Source: Nevskiaceae bacterium | GTDB taxonomy: Bacteria; Pseudomonadota; Gammaproteobacteria; Nevskiales; Nevskiaceae | Assembly: GCA_021731445.1 (NCBI GenBank) | Contig: JAKFXK010000011.1 | Span: 1 to 45,252 of the forward strand | Direction: 5' to 3' | DNA length: 45,252 nucleotides | Shown here: positions 1 to 9,736 of the stretch, in pieces | Layout: the number at the start of each line of letters is the position of its first letter | Position numbering within the stretch: the stretch's first letter is position 1 | The notes under the pieces: generated by a model | The model's database searches: none | The model's input: only the letters and a program-made list of their open reading frames with translations | What the model was told of the DNA's origin: nothing | Program-made: the position numbers and the translations under genes

Positions 1-196
1 GGCACAGCGCGGCCTGGCCTGTCGCGCGGGCCGCAACCGCTGGCAGGAGCAGCCGCTGCCGGCGAACAAGGACGCGGCACCGAGCGATGGCGGCTACCAG
101 CTTGCCGGTGGTGAGATTGATGTCGCCCTCGCCCTCGGTGCGCGGCGGCTGGGCAAAGCGGAGGAGCGGCGACGCCTGGAGCGACGCTGGCGCTAG
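1..196 (+). CDS. C-terminal fragment of an unidentified protein
   Basis: Frame 2 is open from the window edge to a TAG at 194-196. It encodes about 64 residues, rich in Ala, Gly and Arg, that end in a strongly basic helix-like tail (several Arg/Glu pairs, last residues RRWR). The porin start follows 48 bases later on the same strand, so the two may be co-transcribed. I do not recognise the family. Codon composition (G/C at third positions) resembles the neighbours, which supports real coding sequence, but the fragment is short and its start lies outside the window. Confidence 0.5.
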   Translation, partial: AQRGLACRAGRNRWQEQPLPANKDAAPSDGGYQLAGGEIDVALALGARRLGKAEERRRLERRWR

Positions 197-244
197 CCCT
201 TGGGGTTTTGCAGGCACCGACAACAATGAAAGAAGGGGAGTGAC

Positions 245-1474
245 GTGAAATCAGCCATGGGCAGGGGAACATTTGCCTTGTTCGCCACGATGCTTCCGTG
301 CATCGGCACGGCAGCGAGCACCGAGCGCGCGATCAGCCCGAGCGCCTACGACTGGCGCATCGGCGGCACCGTGCAGGGCGATGGCCTGCTGACCAGCGAT
401 GCGCCGAAGGACGCCGAGAAGCGCACCGAGCTGCGCCGCGCGCGCATCGGTGCGCGGGTGGTGCTGGCCCGGCCGCTGCGGTTCTCGGTGAGCGGCGATT
501 TCAGCAACGGCGCGCGGCTGGGCGATCTCTACCTCGACTGGCGGCCGGGCAAGACCTGGTTCATGGCCGGCCGCTTTCCCGAACCCTTCGGCCTCGAAGC
601 GCAGGAAAGCTCGCGCACCAGCCCGCTGATGGAGCGGCCACAGGCCTCGGCGCTCGGCCCCGGCTACAACGTCGGCTTGGGCTTCAACCGCGCCGGTCGC
701 AGCTGGGGGCTGAGCGGCGGTGCCTTCAAGGGCATCGGCCCCAGCAGCGACGAGGACATCCTCAAGGGCGCGCGCAAGGAGGATGCGCTGACCCTGCGTC
801 TCATCGGCGTGCCGCTGCGGCGCGTCGGCTCGCTGCTGCACCTGGGCCTGGGTGCCAGCCTGCGCCGGCCCGACGAGGAGGCCGTGCGCTTCGTGGCGAT
901 CCCCGAAAGTGTGCTGATCGAGGGCTACCAAGTCGGCAGCGGCCTGCTGCCGGTGGACGATTTCTACACCCTGCTGGGGGCCGAGTTCGCCCTGCAGCAG
1001 GGGCCGGTGCTGTTGCAGAGCGAGTTCCTGCGCGCGGCGATCCGGCTCGATGCCTCGCTGCCACAATCGACCTACACCGGCTATTACGTCGAGGCCGCCT
1101 GGGCGCTCAGTGGCGAGCGCCGCCCGTACAGCACCCGCTACGGCGTGTTCGGGCCGATCACACCGACATCGCGCTGGAACGAGGGCGCGCGCGGGGCCTG
1201 GGAGTTGAGCGCGCGCTACGGCGCAGTGCGCTTCGACAAGAACCCGCTGGAGGACATCCCCGGCTTCGAGGATTTCGACGACTCGGGCTTGTTCACCGGC
1301 GGCAAGGGCCGCATCGTGGCTATCGGCCTGAACTGGTATCCCAGCCCCTGGCTGCGCGTCTCGCTCAACGCCCTTGACGTCCACAAGCGGCGCGAGGGCG
1401 AGAACTCCGATGCCCGCCTGGTGCAGATGCGGGCGCACTTCCAGTTCGACCTGAAGCGCAACGGCTCGGAATAA
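245..1474 (+). CDS. Phosphate-selective porin O/P family outer-membrane protein
   Basis: A 409-residue protein starting at a GTG with a purine-rich Shine-Dalgarno (GAAGGGGAG) just upstream. Residues 1-24 look like a signal peptide (basic start, hydrophobic core, Ala-rich cleavage region). The rest is alternating amphipathic strand sequence without long hydrophobic helices, as in beta-barrels. The stretch RTELRRARIGARVVLARPLRF followed by 'GRFPEPFGLE' is typical of the OprO/OprP (Porin_O_P) family, as is the closing strand ending in aromatic and charged residues. It probably forms an anion- or phosphate-selective trimeric channel. The ligand cannot be read from sequence, and no pst/pho genes are next to it. 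A lipoprotein gene follows 65 bases downstream. Confidence 0.75.
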   Translation: MKSAMGRGTFALFATMLPCIGTAASTERAISPSAYDWRIGGTVQGDGLLTSDAPKDAEKRTELRRARIGARVVLARPLRFSVSGDFSNGARLGDLYLDWRPGKTWFMAGRFPEPFGLEAQESSRTSPLMERPQASALGPGYNVGLGFNRAGRSWGLSGGAFKGIGPSSDEDILKGARKEDALTLRLIGVPLRRVGSLLHLGLGASLRRPDEEAVRFVAIPESVLIEGYQVGSGLLPVDDFYTLLGAEFALQQGPVLLQSEFLRAAIRLDASLPQSTYTGYYVEAAWALSGERRPYSTRYGVFGPITPTSRWNEGARGAWELSARYGAVRFDKNPLEDIPGFEDFDDSGLFTGGKGRIVAIGLNWYPSPWLRVSLNALDVHKRREGENSDARLVQMRAHFQFDLKRNGSE

Positions 1475-1539
1475 GTCGCGCAGTGGCGCGTTGTGATCAC
1501 AGGGGCGCCGATGCCCCGCAACCATCAATGGGAAAACAC

Positions 1540-2583
1540 ATGAAGAACAACCGGGGCGGGTGGATGGCAGTGGCGGCGACAGCGGCAGGTGTGCTGCTGC
1601 TCTCAGCCTGTGGAGGTGGTGATGGCATCTTTGCCGGCCAGACGCCTTCGGGTTGCGGGGCTTCGGTGCCCTCCGGCAGCGCCGGTGCCGGCAGTGCCAC
1701 CGCCCATGCCCAGCCGCAGCGCAGCGACGGCGGTGTCGAGATCAGCCGCGATGGCAGCCAGTTCGTGGCCAAGAAGCTGGTGACCATCGCCAACGATTTC
1801 GGCGCGGCAACGGCCGCTGACGTGACCCTCGCCACCCAGAACGGCGCGGTCACCGCCTGCGCCAACAGCGGTGGCGGCTATGGCACCCGGGTGATGCTGG
1901 AGGCGCGCGCTTCGAGCGAGTCCGAGGCCAGGCGCGGGCTCGACAGCCTCACCGTCAACCACACCGACAGCCTCGCCGCCGGCACGCTGCGCCTCAATAC
2001 CACCGTGCAGTTCGGCTCGTTGGCCGCCAGCCCGCTGCCGGGCATGGGCAGCAGCACCGACATCCAGCGCCAGGCCAGCCTCGTCGCCGGGCTGCCGACC
2101 ACGGCCTCGTATGCGATGACGCCGTCGAGCAGCAATGGCGCGGTGCAGGTGGCGGGGCTCTCCGGCACCACGGCGGCCTTGAGCACCAGCAACGGCGCGG
2201 TGACGCTCGATGGACGCTGGAACACCGCCACGCTCGACAACGACAACGGCATCGTCAGCGTCGCGGGCGACTACGCGAGCCTGGAGGCGACCGGCGGCAA
2301 TGGTCTGGTGGAGGGCGATCTCAGCGTGACCCGCAACGTCAGCGCGAGGTTTTCCGGCGGCAATGGTTCGGTCGACGTGAAGCTGCGCTCCGGCAGCGCT
2401 GGCTACGACCTTACCGGCAGTACCAGCAACGGCAGCGTCAGCATCGAGGTGCCGAACACCGTCGCGGTCGGCGAGCAGACGCGCACTTCGATGCGTCGGC
2501 GCAGCAGTGATTTCGCCAGCCGCAGCGTGCAGGCCACGGTGCAGGCCAGCACCACCAACGGCGGCGTCGGCATCCACCAGTAG
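1540..2583 (+). CDS. Lipoprotein with DUF4097-like repeated strand motifs
   Basis: A 347-residue protein. I place the start at ATG 1540 because it directly gives a lipoprotein signal: MKNN, a hydrophobic segment, then lipobox LSAC with the lipidated Cys at residue 24. An in-frame GTG at 1483 would add 19 non-signal residues. From about residue 190 to 310 short strand units recur at 20-25 residue spacing, each with a turn of the form SNGAV, SNGSV, GNGLV or DNGIV. This is the pattern of DUF4097 putative adhesin or surface beta-helix proteins. The segment after the Cys is Gly/Ser-rich, like a linker. Likely an outer-membrane-anchored periplasmic or surface protein; the function is unknown. Confidence 0.65.
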   Translation: MKNNRGGWMAVAATAAGVLLLSACGGGDGIFAGQTPSGCGASVPSGSAGAGSATAHAQPQRSDGGVEISRDGSQFVAKKLVTIANDFGAATAADVTLATQNGAVTACANSGGGYGTRVMLEARASSESEARRGLDSLTVNHTDSLAAGTLRLNTTVQFGSLAASPLPGMGSSTDIQRQASLVAGLPTTASYAMTPSSSNGAVQVAGLSGTTAALSTSNGAVTLDGRWNTATLDNDNGIVSVAGDYASLEATGGNGLVEGDLSVTRNVSARFSGGNGSVDVKLRSGSAGYDLTGSTSNGSVSIEVPNTVAVGEQTRTSMRRRSSDFASRSVQATVQASTTNGGVGIHQ

Positions 2584-2623
2584 CGGCGCGGTTTCAGAGC
2601 GGTGGCCCTCGCCGGGCTGCCGC

Positions 2624-2629
2624 TACACT
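2624..2629 (+). promoter_or_regulatory. Candidate -10 box (TACACT) for the hut operon
   Basis: TACACT in the context CGCTACACT lies 27 bases before the hutH start. The same CGCTACA context occurs before nadA, and GGCTACA before aspS. No convincing -35 box is seen. HutH has no clear Shine-Dalgarno, and a start site near 2636 would leave a leader of only about 20 bases. Confidence 0.3.
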
Positions 2630-2656
2630 GGTGGCAGTCTCTTCCGAGCTTCCGCC

Positions 2657-4204
2657 ATGGCCTCTCTATTCGCCATCAACCCCGGTGCGCTGACGCTCGC
2701 CGATTGCCGCCGCCTCATCACGGGCGATTGCCAGCTCGCATTGCTGCCCGCTGCACTGCCCGCCATCCTCGCCTCCGCCCAGGCCGTGCAGGCCGTGGTC
2801 GCCAAGGGCGCGCCCGCGTATGGCATCAACACCGGCTTCGGCAAGCTCGCCAAGACGCACATCCCGGTGGTACAGCTCGAACAGCTGCAACTCAACCTTG
2901 TGCGCTCGCACGCCGTCGGCACCGGCGCGCTGATGGACGACGCCACCGTGCGGCTGATGCTCGCACTCAAGGCTGCGAGCCTCGCACGCGGCTTTTCCGG
3001 CGTGCGACCGGTGGTCATCGAGTCGCTGCTGGCGCTCTACAACGCGGGCATCCACCCCTGCATCCCCAGCAAGGGGTCGGTGGGCGCGTCGGGCGATCTC
3101 GCACCGTTGGCGCATCTCACGATGGCGCTGCTGGGCGAGGGCGATGTGCGCGTCAACGGCGTGGTGCTGCCCGCTATCGAGGCACTACAAGATGCGGACA
3201 TCGAGCCGCTGCGCCTCGCCGCGAAGGAAGGCTTGGCGCTGCTCAACGGCACACAGGCTTCCACCGCGCTCGCGCTGCGTGGGCTGTTCGAGGCCGAGGA
3301 CTTGTTTGCCGCCGCGGTCGTCGCCGGTGCGCTTTCGGTAGATGCCGCCAAGGGCAGCGATGCCCCTTTCGACCCGCGCATCCACGCCGTGCGCGGCCAG
3401 CCGGGGCAGATTGCGGTCGCCGCCATCTACCGCGACCTCCTTGCCGGCAGTGCCATCCGCGCCTCGCATGCCGTCGATGATGATCGTGTGCAGGATCCGT
3501 ACTCGCTGCGCTGCCAGCCGCAGGTGATGGGTGCCTGCCTTGATCTCTTGCACAACACGGCGCGCACGCTGGTGATCGAGGCCAATGCGGTCACCGACAA
3601 TCCGCTGGCGTTCGCGGGTGTCGATGGTGCTGTGGGTGAGGTAATTTCCGGCGGCAATTTCCACGCCGAGCCTGTCGCGCTCGCGGCTGACACGCTTGCC
3701 CTCGCCATTGCCGAAATCGGCGCGCTCAGCGAGCGCCGCATTGCGCTTCTGATCGACGCCACACTGTCGGGACTGCCACCGTTTCTGGTCGCATCGCCGG
3801 GGCTCAACTCCGGCTTCATGATGGCCCACGTCACTGCCGCTGCACTGGCAAGCGAGAACAAGTCGCTGGCGCATCCTGCGAGTGTCGACAGCCTGCCGAC
3901 CTCGGCCAATCAGGAAGATCACGTCAGCATGGCGACCTTCGCCGCGCGGCGTCTGCTGGAGATGGCCGCCAACACGCGCGGCATCGTCGCCATCGAGTTG
4001 CTGGCGGCGGTGCAGGGCATCGACTTCCATGCGCCACTGCTCACCTCCACGCCCCTGCAGACAGTGCGCAACGCCATCCGCGAGCGGGTGCCGTTTTATG
4101 GTGAGGATCGTTATTTCGCGCCTGACATTGCCGCCGCCATCGCCTTCGTCGCTGAGGCCGTGCTGACGCCTCTGCTACCGGGGCTGCTGCCCTCGTCGGC
4201 ATGA
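2657..4204 (+). CDS. hutH: Histidine ammonia-lyase
   Basis: Catalyses the first step of histidine degradation, L-histidine to urocanate plus ammonia, in the cytoplasm. The protein is 515 residues, normal for the family. The Ala-Ser-Gly triad that cyclises into the MIO electrophile is at residues 144-146 inside [12 protein letters not shown]. The conserved catalytic Tyr lies in [11 protein letters not shown] at about residue 55. ATG 2657 was chosen because it gives the standard N-terminus; the frame is open further upstream without family similarity. The stop overlaps the hutF start as ATGA, so the two are translationally coupled. HutU (urocanase), the next enzyme, is not in this window and must be encoded elsewhere. 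Confidence 0.96.
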   Translation: MASLFAINPGALTLADCRRLITGDCQLALLPAALPAILASAQAVQAVVAKGAPAYGINTGFGKLAKTHIPVVQLEQLQLNLVRSHAVGTGALMDDATVRLMLALKAASLARGFSGVRPVVIESLLALYNAGIHPCIPSKGSVGASGDLAPLAHLTMALLGEGDVRVNGVVLPAIEALQDADIEPLRLAAKEGLALLNGTQASTALALRGLFEAEDLFAAAVVAGALSVDAAKGSDAPFDPRIHAVRGQPGQIAVAAIYRDLLAGSAIRASHAVDDDRVQDPYSLRCQPQVMGACLDLLHNTARTLVIEANAVTDNPLAFAGVDGAVGEVISGGNFHAEPVALAADTLALAIAEIGALSERRIALLIDATLSGLPPFLVASPGLNSGFMMAHVTAAALASENKSLAHPASVDSLPTSANQEDHVSMATFAARRLLEMAANTRGIVAIELLAAVQGIDFHAPLLTSTPLQTVRNAIRERVPFYGEDRYFAPDIAAAIAFVAEAVLTPLLPGLLPSSA

Positions 4205-5574
4205 AAGACTATCACGCTCCCCATGTCCTGCTCGCCCAGGGCTGGGCGCGAGACGTACGCATCGAAGTCGATGCCAGCGGCTTCATCAGCACCTTGACCC
4301 CCGGTGTCGCCGCAGCGTCAGCCGAGAAGCTCGCCGGCCCGGTCATCCCCGGCATGCCCAACCTGCACTCGCATGCTTTCCAGCGCGCGATGGCGGGCCT
4401 CACCGAAAAGGGCGGGCCAGCGGGCGACAGCTTCTGGAGCTGGCGCGAGCAGATGTACCGCTTTCTCGAAAGGCTGACACCCGACGATGTCGAGGTGATT
4501 GCGACGCGGCTCTACATCGAGATGCTGGAGGCGGGCTACACCAGCGTGGCCGAATTCCACTACCTGCATCACGATGCGCAGGGTGCGGCCTATGCCGATC
4601 CGGCGGAGATGGCCTGTCGGCATGTGGCCGCTGCCGATACCGCAGGCATTGGGCTCACCCTGCTGCCGGTGCTCTATGCGCATTCCAATTTCGGTGGACT
4701 GCCGCCGGTCGCGGGCCAGCGCCGCTTCATTCATTCCATCGACGCTTTCGAGCAGCTGGTGGAGACGCTCGCCAAACGTCTGCATGGTAGGCCGCTCCGG
4801 CGCCTGGGTGCCGCGCCGCACTCGCTGCGTGCGGTCACGCCACAGCAACTTGGCGCAGTCCTTGCCGCTCTCAATCGCATGGACACCAGTGCACCACTGC
4901 ACATCCACGCTGCCGAACAGCGCAAGGAGGTCGATGACAGCCTAGCCTGGTCGGGCTTGCGGCCGGTGGAATGGCTATTGCGTGAGACAGACCTGAGCCC
5001 GCGCTGGACGCTCATCCACGCCACCCACATGACACCTGAGGAAACCGAAGGTGTAGCGCGCTCAGGCGCAGTGGCCGGCCTCTGCCCCTCGACCGAAGGC
5101 GACCTGGGCGATGGCTTCTTCGACGCGCCACGCTATCTCGCAGCAGAAGGCCGCTTCGGCATCGGCGGTGATAGCCATGTCGGCGTCGATCCCTTCATGG
5201 AGCTGCGCTTCTTTGAGTATGGCCAGCGGCTGAAGAGCGAGCGCCGCAACGTGCTGGTGCGTGAGATCGGCGCCTCGCTCGGCGGCGTGCTGTATCGCCG
5301 CGCGGCACTGGGCGGCGCGCAGGCGCTCGCGCAACCCGTCGGCACGCTCGCAGTGGGCCAGCGCGCGGACTGGGTGGTGCTCAACACCGATGACGCTGCA
5401 CTCACCGAACAGCAAGGTGATGGCTGGCTCGATGCCGCCATCTTCGGCCCCGCTCGCCGTCCGGTGCGCGATGTGATGGTCGGTGGCGTTTGGCGAGTAC
5501 AACAGGGCGTTCATCCAGAGTCCGCTGCGAGCCTGGCAAGGTATCGGGCCACCCTCAAACGGTTGCTCGCATGA
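4201..5574 (+). CDS. hutF: Formimidoylglutamate deiminase
   Basis: Hydrolyses N-formimidoyl-L-glutamate to N-formyl-L-glutamate and ammonia, the branch used by Pseudomonas-type Hut pathways. The 457-residue amidohydrolase-fold protein has the metal motif HSH at residues 56-58 ([13 protein letters not shown]), an HIHAAEQ segment, a THxT-type motif ([10 protein letters not shown]) and the late Asp in [10 protein letters not shown]. The start overlaps the hutH stop (ATGA) and its stop overlaps the hutI start (ATGA). With HutG downstream it defines the five-step pathway, in which formate is released and no formimidoyltransferase is needed. Confidence 0.94.
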   Translation: MKDYHAPHVLLAQGWARDVRIEVDASGFISTLTPGVAAASAEKLAGPVIPGMPNLHSHAFQRAMAGLTEKGGPAGDSFWSWREQMYRFLERLTPDDVEVIATRLYIEMLEAGYTSVAEFHYLHHDAQGAAYADPAEMACRHVAAADTAGIGLTLLPVLYAHSNFGGLPPVAGQRRFIHSIDAFEQLVETLAKRLHGRPLRRLGAAPHSLRAVTPQQLGAVLAALNRMDTSAPLHIHAAEQRKEVDDSLAWSGLRPVEWLLRETDLSPRWTLIHATHMTPEETEGVARSGAVAGLCPSTEGDLGDGFFDAPRYLAAEGRFGIGGDSHVGVDPFMELRFFEYGQRLKSERRNVLVREIGASLGGVLYRRAALGGAQALAQPVGTLAVGQRADWVVLNTDDAALTEQQGDGWLDAAIFGPARRPVRDVMVGGVWRVQQGVHPESAASLARYRATLKRLLA

Positions 5575-6794
5575 ACGCCAGTGATGCGGTCTGGCTCAAC
5601 GCCCAGCTCGCCACCTTCGATGGCGGCGACGATGGCTACGGCACCATCACCGACGGCGCAGTAGCGGTGCGTGATGGCCGCATCGCCTGGGTTGGTCAAC
5701 GCGCTGCACTGCCAGCGGTGTGGCGCGCCGCACGCCAGCACGACTGCAAGGGCCTGTGGCTGACGCCGGGGCTGATCGACTGCCACACCCATGTGGTCCA
5801 CGCCGGCAGCCGGGCAGGCGAGTTCGAGCAGCGGCTCAACGGCGTGAGCTACGAGGCGATCGCCAAGGCAGGGGGTGGCATCGTCTCCACCGTGCGGGCG
5901 ACGCGCACGGCGAGCGATGAGCAGCTGATGGCGCAAAGCCTGCATCGCCTCAAGCGTATCGTCGCCGAGGGCGTGACGCGGGTGGAGATCAAGTCCGGCT
6001 ACGGGCTGACCACCGCCGACGAATGCAAGATGCTGCGGGTGGCGACGAAGCTCGGTGAGGCCGCCAAGGTGCGCATCTCTCGCACTTTTCTTGGCGCACA
6101 CGCATTGCCGCCGGAATATACGGGCCGCATCGATGACTACATCACGCTGGTTTGTGAGGAGATGCTGCCTGCCGTCGTGGCCGGGAACCTCGCCGATGCG
6201 GTGGATGCCTTCTGCGAGCGTATTGCCTTCACCCCCGAACAAACCGCGCGGGTGTTCAAGGCCGCGCAGGCACTCGGCCTGCCGGTGAAGCTGCACGCCG
6301 ACCAGCTCACGCAGGGTGGTGGGGCCGCACTCGCGGCAGCCTTCGGTGCGCTCTCGGCCGATCATCTCGAATACAGCAATGCCGCCTCCATCCGTGCGAT
6401 GGCCAAGGCCGGCACGGTGGCGGTGCTGCTGCCGGGGGCCTTCTACATGCTGCGCGAAAAGAAGCTGCCGCCGGTCGCGCAGCTGCGCAAGGCGGGCGTG
6501 CGCATGGCGATCTCAACCGACTGCAACCCCGGCACCTCGCCCTGCACCTCGCTGCTGTTGATGCTCAACATGGCCTGCACCTTGTTCCGCCTCACGCCGG
6601 CCGAGGCCTTGCAGGGTGTGACCTGCCATGGCGCTGCTGCGCTGGGGCTGGAACACGAAGCGGGTCGTCTCAAGCCGGGCCTCGTCGCTGACTTTGCCGT
6701 CTGGGACATCACCCGCCCCGCGCAGCTGGCCTATGCGCTGGGTGCCAACCCCTGTGTCGGCCGCGTGTTGGGCGGCGTGCTCTGCCATGACTGA
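5571..6794 (+). CDS. hutI: Imidazolonepropionase
   Basis: Opens the imidazolone ring of 4-imidazolone-5-propionate to give N-formimidoyl-L-glutamate. From ATG 5571, which overlaps the hutF stop, the protein is 407 residues, the usual length. The metal-binding HTH lies at residues 72-74 ([14 protein letters not shown]). IKSGYGL, KLHADQ, SADHLEY and [10 protein letters not shown] are family hallmarks of the metal site and substrate pocket. The frame runs open 81 bases further upstream inside hutF without family similarity. Its 3' end overlaps hutG by 8 bases. The gene order F-I-G differs from orders that include hutU but is functionally consistent. Confidence 0.95.
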   Translation: MNASDAVWLNAQLATFDGGDDGYGTITDGAVAVRDGRIAWVGQRAALPAVWRAARQHDCKGLWLTPGLIDCHTHVVHAGSRAGEFEQRLNGVSYEAIAKAGGGIVSTVRATRTASDEQLMAQSLHRLKRIVAEGVTRVEIKSGYGLTTADECKMLRVATKLGEAAKVRISRTFLGAHALPPEYTGRIDDYITLVCEEMLPAVVAGNLADAVDAFCERIAFTPEQTARVFKAAQALGLPVKLHADQLTQGGGAALAAAFGALSADHLEYSNAASIRAMAKAGTVAVLLPGAFYMLREKKLPPVAQLRKAGVRMAISTDCNPGTSPCTSLLLMLNMACTLFRLTPAEALQGVTCHGAAALGLEHEAGRLKPGLVADFAVWDITRPAQLAYALGANPCVGRVLGGVLCHD

Positions 6795-7611
6795 GCCGAC
6801 CTATGCCTTCACGTCCGGCAGCACACCGCTGCTCATCAGCGTGCCACATGGCGGCACTTACATCCCGCCCGATCTCGGCGACTGCTACACGGCAACCGCC
6901 CTCACCGTGCCGGACACCGACTGGCATGTGCCGCTGCTCTACCAGTTTTCGCTTGAACGTGGCGTGGGCCTGCTGGCAGCGACGCATTCGCGCTATGTCA
7001 TCGACCTCAACCGCAATCCGGATGGCGCGGCACTCTATGCGGGGGCCGACAACACCGAGCTGTGCCCGACGCGCAGCTTTGCGCTGGAGCGGCTGTATCG
7101 CGCGGGGATGGAGCCCGATGCGGTGGCAGTGGCGCGGCGGCGCGAGCAGTACTGGCAGCCGTACCACGAGCAGCTGGCCGCCGAACTCGCGCGCCTCAGG
7201 CAGCAGCATGGCTACGCCATCCTGCTCGACGGCCATTCCATCCGCACTGAAGTGCCACGCTTTTTCGAGGGACGGCTGCCAGATCTCAACCTTGGCACAG
7301 CCGATGGCCGCAGCTGCGCACCCACTGTGCAGCAGGCCGCAGAGCAGGTGCTGTCAAACGCAGGTGGCTTCAGCTTTATCGCCAATGGCCGCTTCAAGGG
7401 CGGCACCATCACCCGTCGCTACGGCCAGCCCGGGCAGGGTGTGCATGCCCTGCAACTGGAGATGGCACAGGCCTGCTACATGGACGAGGCGCCGCCCTTT
7501 GCCTACTCTGCGGCTCGCGCCCTGCCGCTGATCGCGGTGTTGCGCCAGCTTGTCGAATCATTGCTGTCCCTGCCCGCGACATCCCTCGTACCCAAAAGGA
7601 ATCTCCCATGA
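6787..7611 (+). CDS. hutG: N-formylglutamate deformylase
   Basis: Hydrolyses N-formyl-L-glutamate to glutamate and formate, the final step of the pathway. The 274-residue protein has the N-formylglutamate amidohydrolase signature: SVPHGG near residue 18, a VIDLNR segment, DGHSI in mid-protein, and a C-terminal [11 protein letters not shown] followed by LQLEMAQ(A)CYMDE. ATG 6787 lies inside the hutI 3' end (8-base overlap) and gives the family N-terminus. The stop overlaps the next start as ATGA, so translation continues into the MAPEG gene. Confidence 0.94.
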   Translation: MTEPTYAFTSGSTPLLISVPHGGTYIPPDLGDCYTATALTVPDTDWHVPLLYQFSLERGVGLLAATHSRYVIDLNRNPDGAALYAGADNTELCPTRSFALERLYRAGMEPDAVAVARRREQYWQPYHEQLAAELARLRQQHGYAILLDGHSIRTEVPRFFEGRLPDLNLGTADGRSCAPTVQQAAEQVLSNAGGFSFIANGRFKGGTITRRYGQPGQGVHALQLEMAQACYMDEAPPFAYSAARALPLIAVLRQLVESLLSLPATSLVPKRNLP

Positions 7612-8000
7612 TCGTGACCCCGCTGTATGCCGGCATCCTGGCGCTGTGGTTCGTGGCTTTGAGCCTGCGCGTCATCCAGAAGCGCAAGGTGGTGAGCCTG
7701 GGCGATGGCGGCGACAACGAGCTGCTGCGCCGCATCCGCGGCCACGGCAATTTCGCCGAATACGTGCCACTGATTCTGCTGATGATGGCGTTCCTGGAGC
7801 TCAGCCGCTTCTCGCTCTATCTCGTCCATGCGCTCGGCATCGTGCTGGTCATCGCGCGGCTACTGCATGGGATCGCGCTGTCGTACACCACACACTTCAA
7901 GTTCGGCCGTTTCTGGGGTGCGCTGCTGACGCTGGTACTGCTGCTGGTGTGCGGTGTGCTCTGCCTCTACCAAGGCATCATCGGGCTGCAAGTCCAGTAG
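7608..8000 (+). CDS. MAPEG-family integral membrane protein
   Basis: A 130-residue protein with four hydrophobic segments (about residues 3-20, 52-72, 75-92 and 105-127), the normal topology of the MAPEG family (membrane-associated eicosanoid/glutathione metabolism proteins). The loop after helix 1 carries RRIRGHGNFAEYVPL, the family's best-conserved stretch, whose Arg and Asn residues contact glutathione in characterised members. Bacterial members of this small type are mostly uncharacterised glutathione-transferase-like proteins. The gene is coupled to hutG by an ATGA overlap, although no link to histidine degradation is known. It is followed 21 bases later by the phosphofructokinase gene, so the operon may continue. 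Confidence 0.85.
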   Translation: MIVTPLYAGILALWFVALSLRVIQKRKVVSLGDGGDNELLRRIRGHGNFAEYVPLILLMMAFLELSRFSLYLVHALGIVLVIARLLHGIALSYTTHFKFGRFWGALLTLVLLLVCGVLCLYQGIIGLQVQ

Positions 8001-8021
8001 CACGGGCGAGGAGAGCCAAGC

Positions 8022-9122
8022 ATGGTCAAGACCCTCGGCGTACTCACCAGCGGCGGCGACTGCGCAGGCCTCAACGCGGTGATCCGCGCAGTGACGACCC
8101 ATGCCATCCGCCACTACGGCTGGCGGGTGGTGGGCATTCTCGATGGCACGCTGGGGCTCATGGAGCGGCCGCTGCGCACCCGCGAGTTGACCTTGAACAG
8201 CGTCGACGACCGCGCGTTGCGTGAAGGCGGCACCCTGCTCGGCACCACGACCAAGGGCGATCCCTTTGCGTTCCGCATGCCCGACGGCAGCGTGCGTGAC
8301 CGCTCGGCAGACTTCGCCGAAGGCGTGCGCGAGACTGGCCTCGATGCCCTGATCGTCATCGGCGGTGATGGCTCGATGCGCATCAGTGCGCGGCTGTGCG
8401 CCGAGGCCGGTATCGGCATGGTCGGCGTGCCGAAGACCATCGACAACGATGTGCATGGCACCGAATACGCCGTGGGATTTGCCACGGCCATCAACGTGGT
8501 GGTCGATGCGCTCGACCGCCTGCAACCCACTGCCGCGAGTCATCACCGCGTGATGATTTTGGAAACCATGGGCCGCGATACCGGCCACATTGCCCTCAAT
8601 GGTGGCATCGCCGGCGGGGCGGATGTGATCCTCATCCCGGAGTTGCCCTACACCCTGCAAGCGGTGGCGGCGCGCATCAATGAGGTGCTGACGCACAACC
8701 GGCCTCATGCCCTGGTGGTGATTGCCGAAGGTGTGCGCACCATGGAGGGCGTGGCCGTGCGCGCGGGCCACAAGGGCGGGCCGGGTCTGGTGGGTAGTTA
8801 TGGCGGCATCGGGCATTACCTGGCGGAGGCAATCACCGATCTCACGGGTGCCGAAACGCGGGTGACGATCCTCGGCCACGTGCAGCGCGGCGGCACGCCC
8901 AGCCCGCGCGACCGGCTGGTGGCTTCGAGCTTTGGCGTGCATGCCGTGCGGCTGGTGGCCGAGGGCAAGGTCAACCGCATGGTGGCTTGGCAGAACCGCA
9001 GCGTGGTGGATGTGCCGCTCAGCGAAGTCACCATCGGCGCTCGCTCGCTGTCGGTGGACGATCCGCTGATCCTTACTGCCCGCGGACTGGGCATTTATGT
9101 CGGCGAGATGATGGGCGCGTGA
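8022..9122 (+). CDS. pfkA: 6-phosphofructokinase, ATP/PPi group III type
   Basis: Phosphorylates fructose 6-phosphate to fructose 1,6-bisphosphate. The 366-residue protein has the nucleotide or PPi loop GGDCAGLNAVIR (11-22), GGDGS at 114-118, PKTIDND at 137-143 and the late HVQRGG segment. The phosphoryl-donor positions are mixed. Gly in GGDGS is the ATP-type residue, whereas Lys in PKTIDND is the residue of PPi-type enzymes (E. coli PfkA has PGTIDND). This Gly/Lys pair is known from an atypical, mostly ATP-using clade (for example actinobacterial enzymes), so the donor is uncertain. A Shine-Dalgarno (GAGGAGAG) precedes ATG 8022. The stop overlaps the next gene as GTGA. Confidence 0.9.
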   Translation: MVKTLGVLTSGGDCAGLNAVIRAVTTHAIRHYGWRVVGILDGTLGLMERPLRTRELTLNSVDDRALREGGTLLGTTTKGDPFAFRMPDGSVRDRSADFAEGVRETGLDALIVIGGDGSMRISARLCAEAGIGMVGVPKTIDNDVHGTEYAVGFATAINVVVDALDRLQPTAASHHRVMILETMGRDTGHIALNGGIAGGADVILIPELPYTLQAVAARINEVLTHNRPHALVVIAEGVRTMEGVAVRAGHKGGPGLVGSYGGIGHYLAEAITDLTGAETRVTILGHVQRGGTPSPRDRLVASSFGVHAVRLVAEGKVNRMVAWQNRSVVDVPLSEVTIGARSLSVDDPLILTARGLGIYVGEMMGA

Positions 9123-9736
9123 CTGCCGTGACTGCCGTGCGTGTCGGCAAGCCCTTCAGTGCCGCCTGCGAGCGCAACCGCGAGCCGATCCTCGCGGTGC
9201 TGCGGCAGCACTTCGCTGACCGCCGGCAGGTGCTGGAGGTCGGCAGTGGCACTGGGCAGCACGCGGTGCATTTCGCGTCCGCGCTGCCGCAACTCGTCTG
9301 GCAATGCGCGGATCGCGCCGAGTATCTCGATGGCATCCATGCCTGGCTGGTCGAGGCCGCGCTGCCCAACACGCCTCTGCCGCTGACGCTGGATGTCGAT
9401 GGCCCCTGGCCGATGCAGCAGTTCGATGCCGTGTTCACGGCCAACACGCTGCACATCATGGGATGGGCCCAGGTGCAGCGATTGTTCTTGCTGCTGCCCT
9501 CGGTGCTCACTGCCGATGCGCTGCTGGTCGTGTATGGCCCTTTCAACTACGGCGGAGCATTCAGCAGCGAGAGCAATGCCGCCTTCGATGCCGACTTGCG
9601 CGCCCGCAGCGCGCACATGGGCATCCGTGACTTCGAGGCGGTGGATGCGCTCGCGCAAGGCACCGGTTTGCGGCTGTTGCAGGACTACGCCATGCCTGCC
9701 AACAACCGCTGCATCGTCTGGCAGCGAGTGAGTTAG
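9119..9736 (+). CDS. DUF938-family SAM-dependent methyltransferase
   Basis: A 205-residue class I methyltransferase-like protein. The SAM-binding glycine loop is LEVGSGTGQHAVHFA (about residues 39-53), followed by a second acidic strand, then FDAVFTANTLHIMGW and a YGPFNYGG segment, both characteristic of DUF938. The substrate is unknown. The GTG at 9119 overlaps the pfkA stop. The first bases are a perfect tandem of the nonamer GTGACTGCC followed by a third GTG, so GTGs at 9119, 9128 and 9137 are all in frame and the exact start is uncertain. The 3' end overlaps convergent cfa by 4 bases. Confidence 0.8.
   Translation: MTAVTAVRVGKPFSAACERNREPILAVLRQHFADRRQVLEVGSGTGQHAVHFASALPQLVWQCADRAEYLDGIHAWLVEAALPNTPLPLTLDVDGPWPMQQFDAVFTANTLHIMGWAQVQRLFLLLPSVLTADALLVVYGPFNYGGAFSSESNAAFDADLRARSAHMGIRDFEAVDALAQGTGLRLLQDYAMPANNRCIVWQRVS

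Noticed and set aside
251-1528. A 425-codon minus-strand open frame opposite the porin
   Set aside because: No start signal, Ala/Arg/Gln-rich translation, and the plus-strand porin with signal peptide explains the region.
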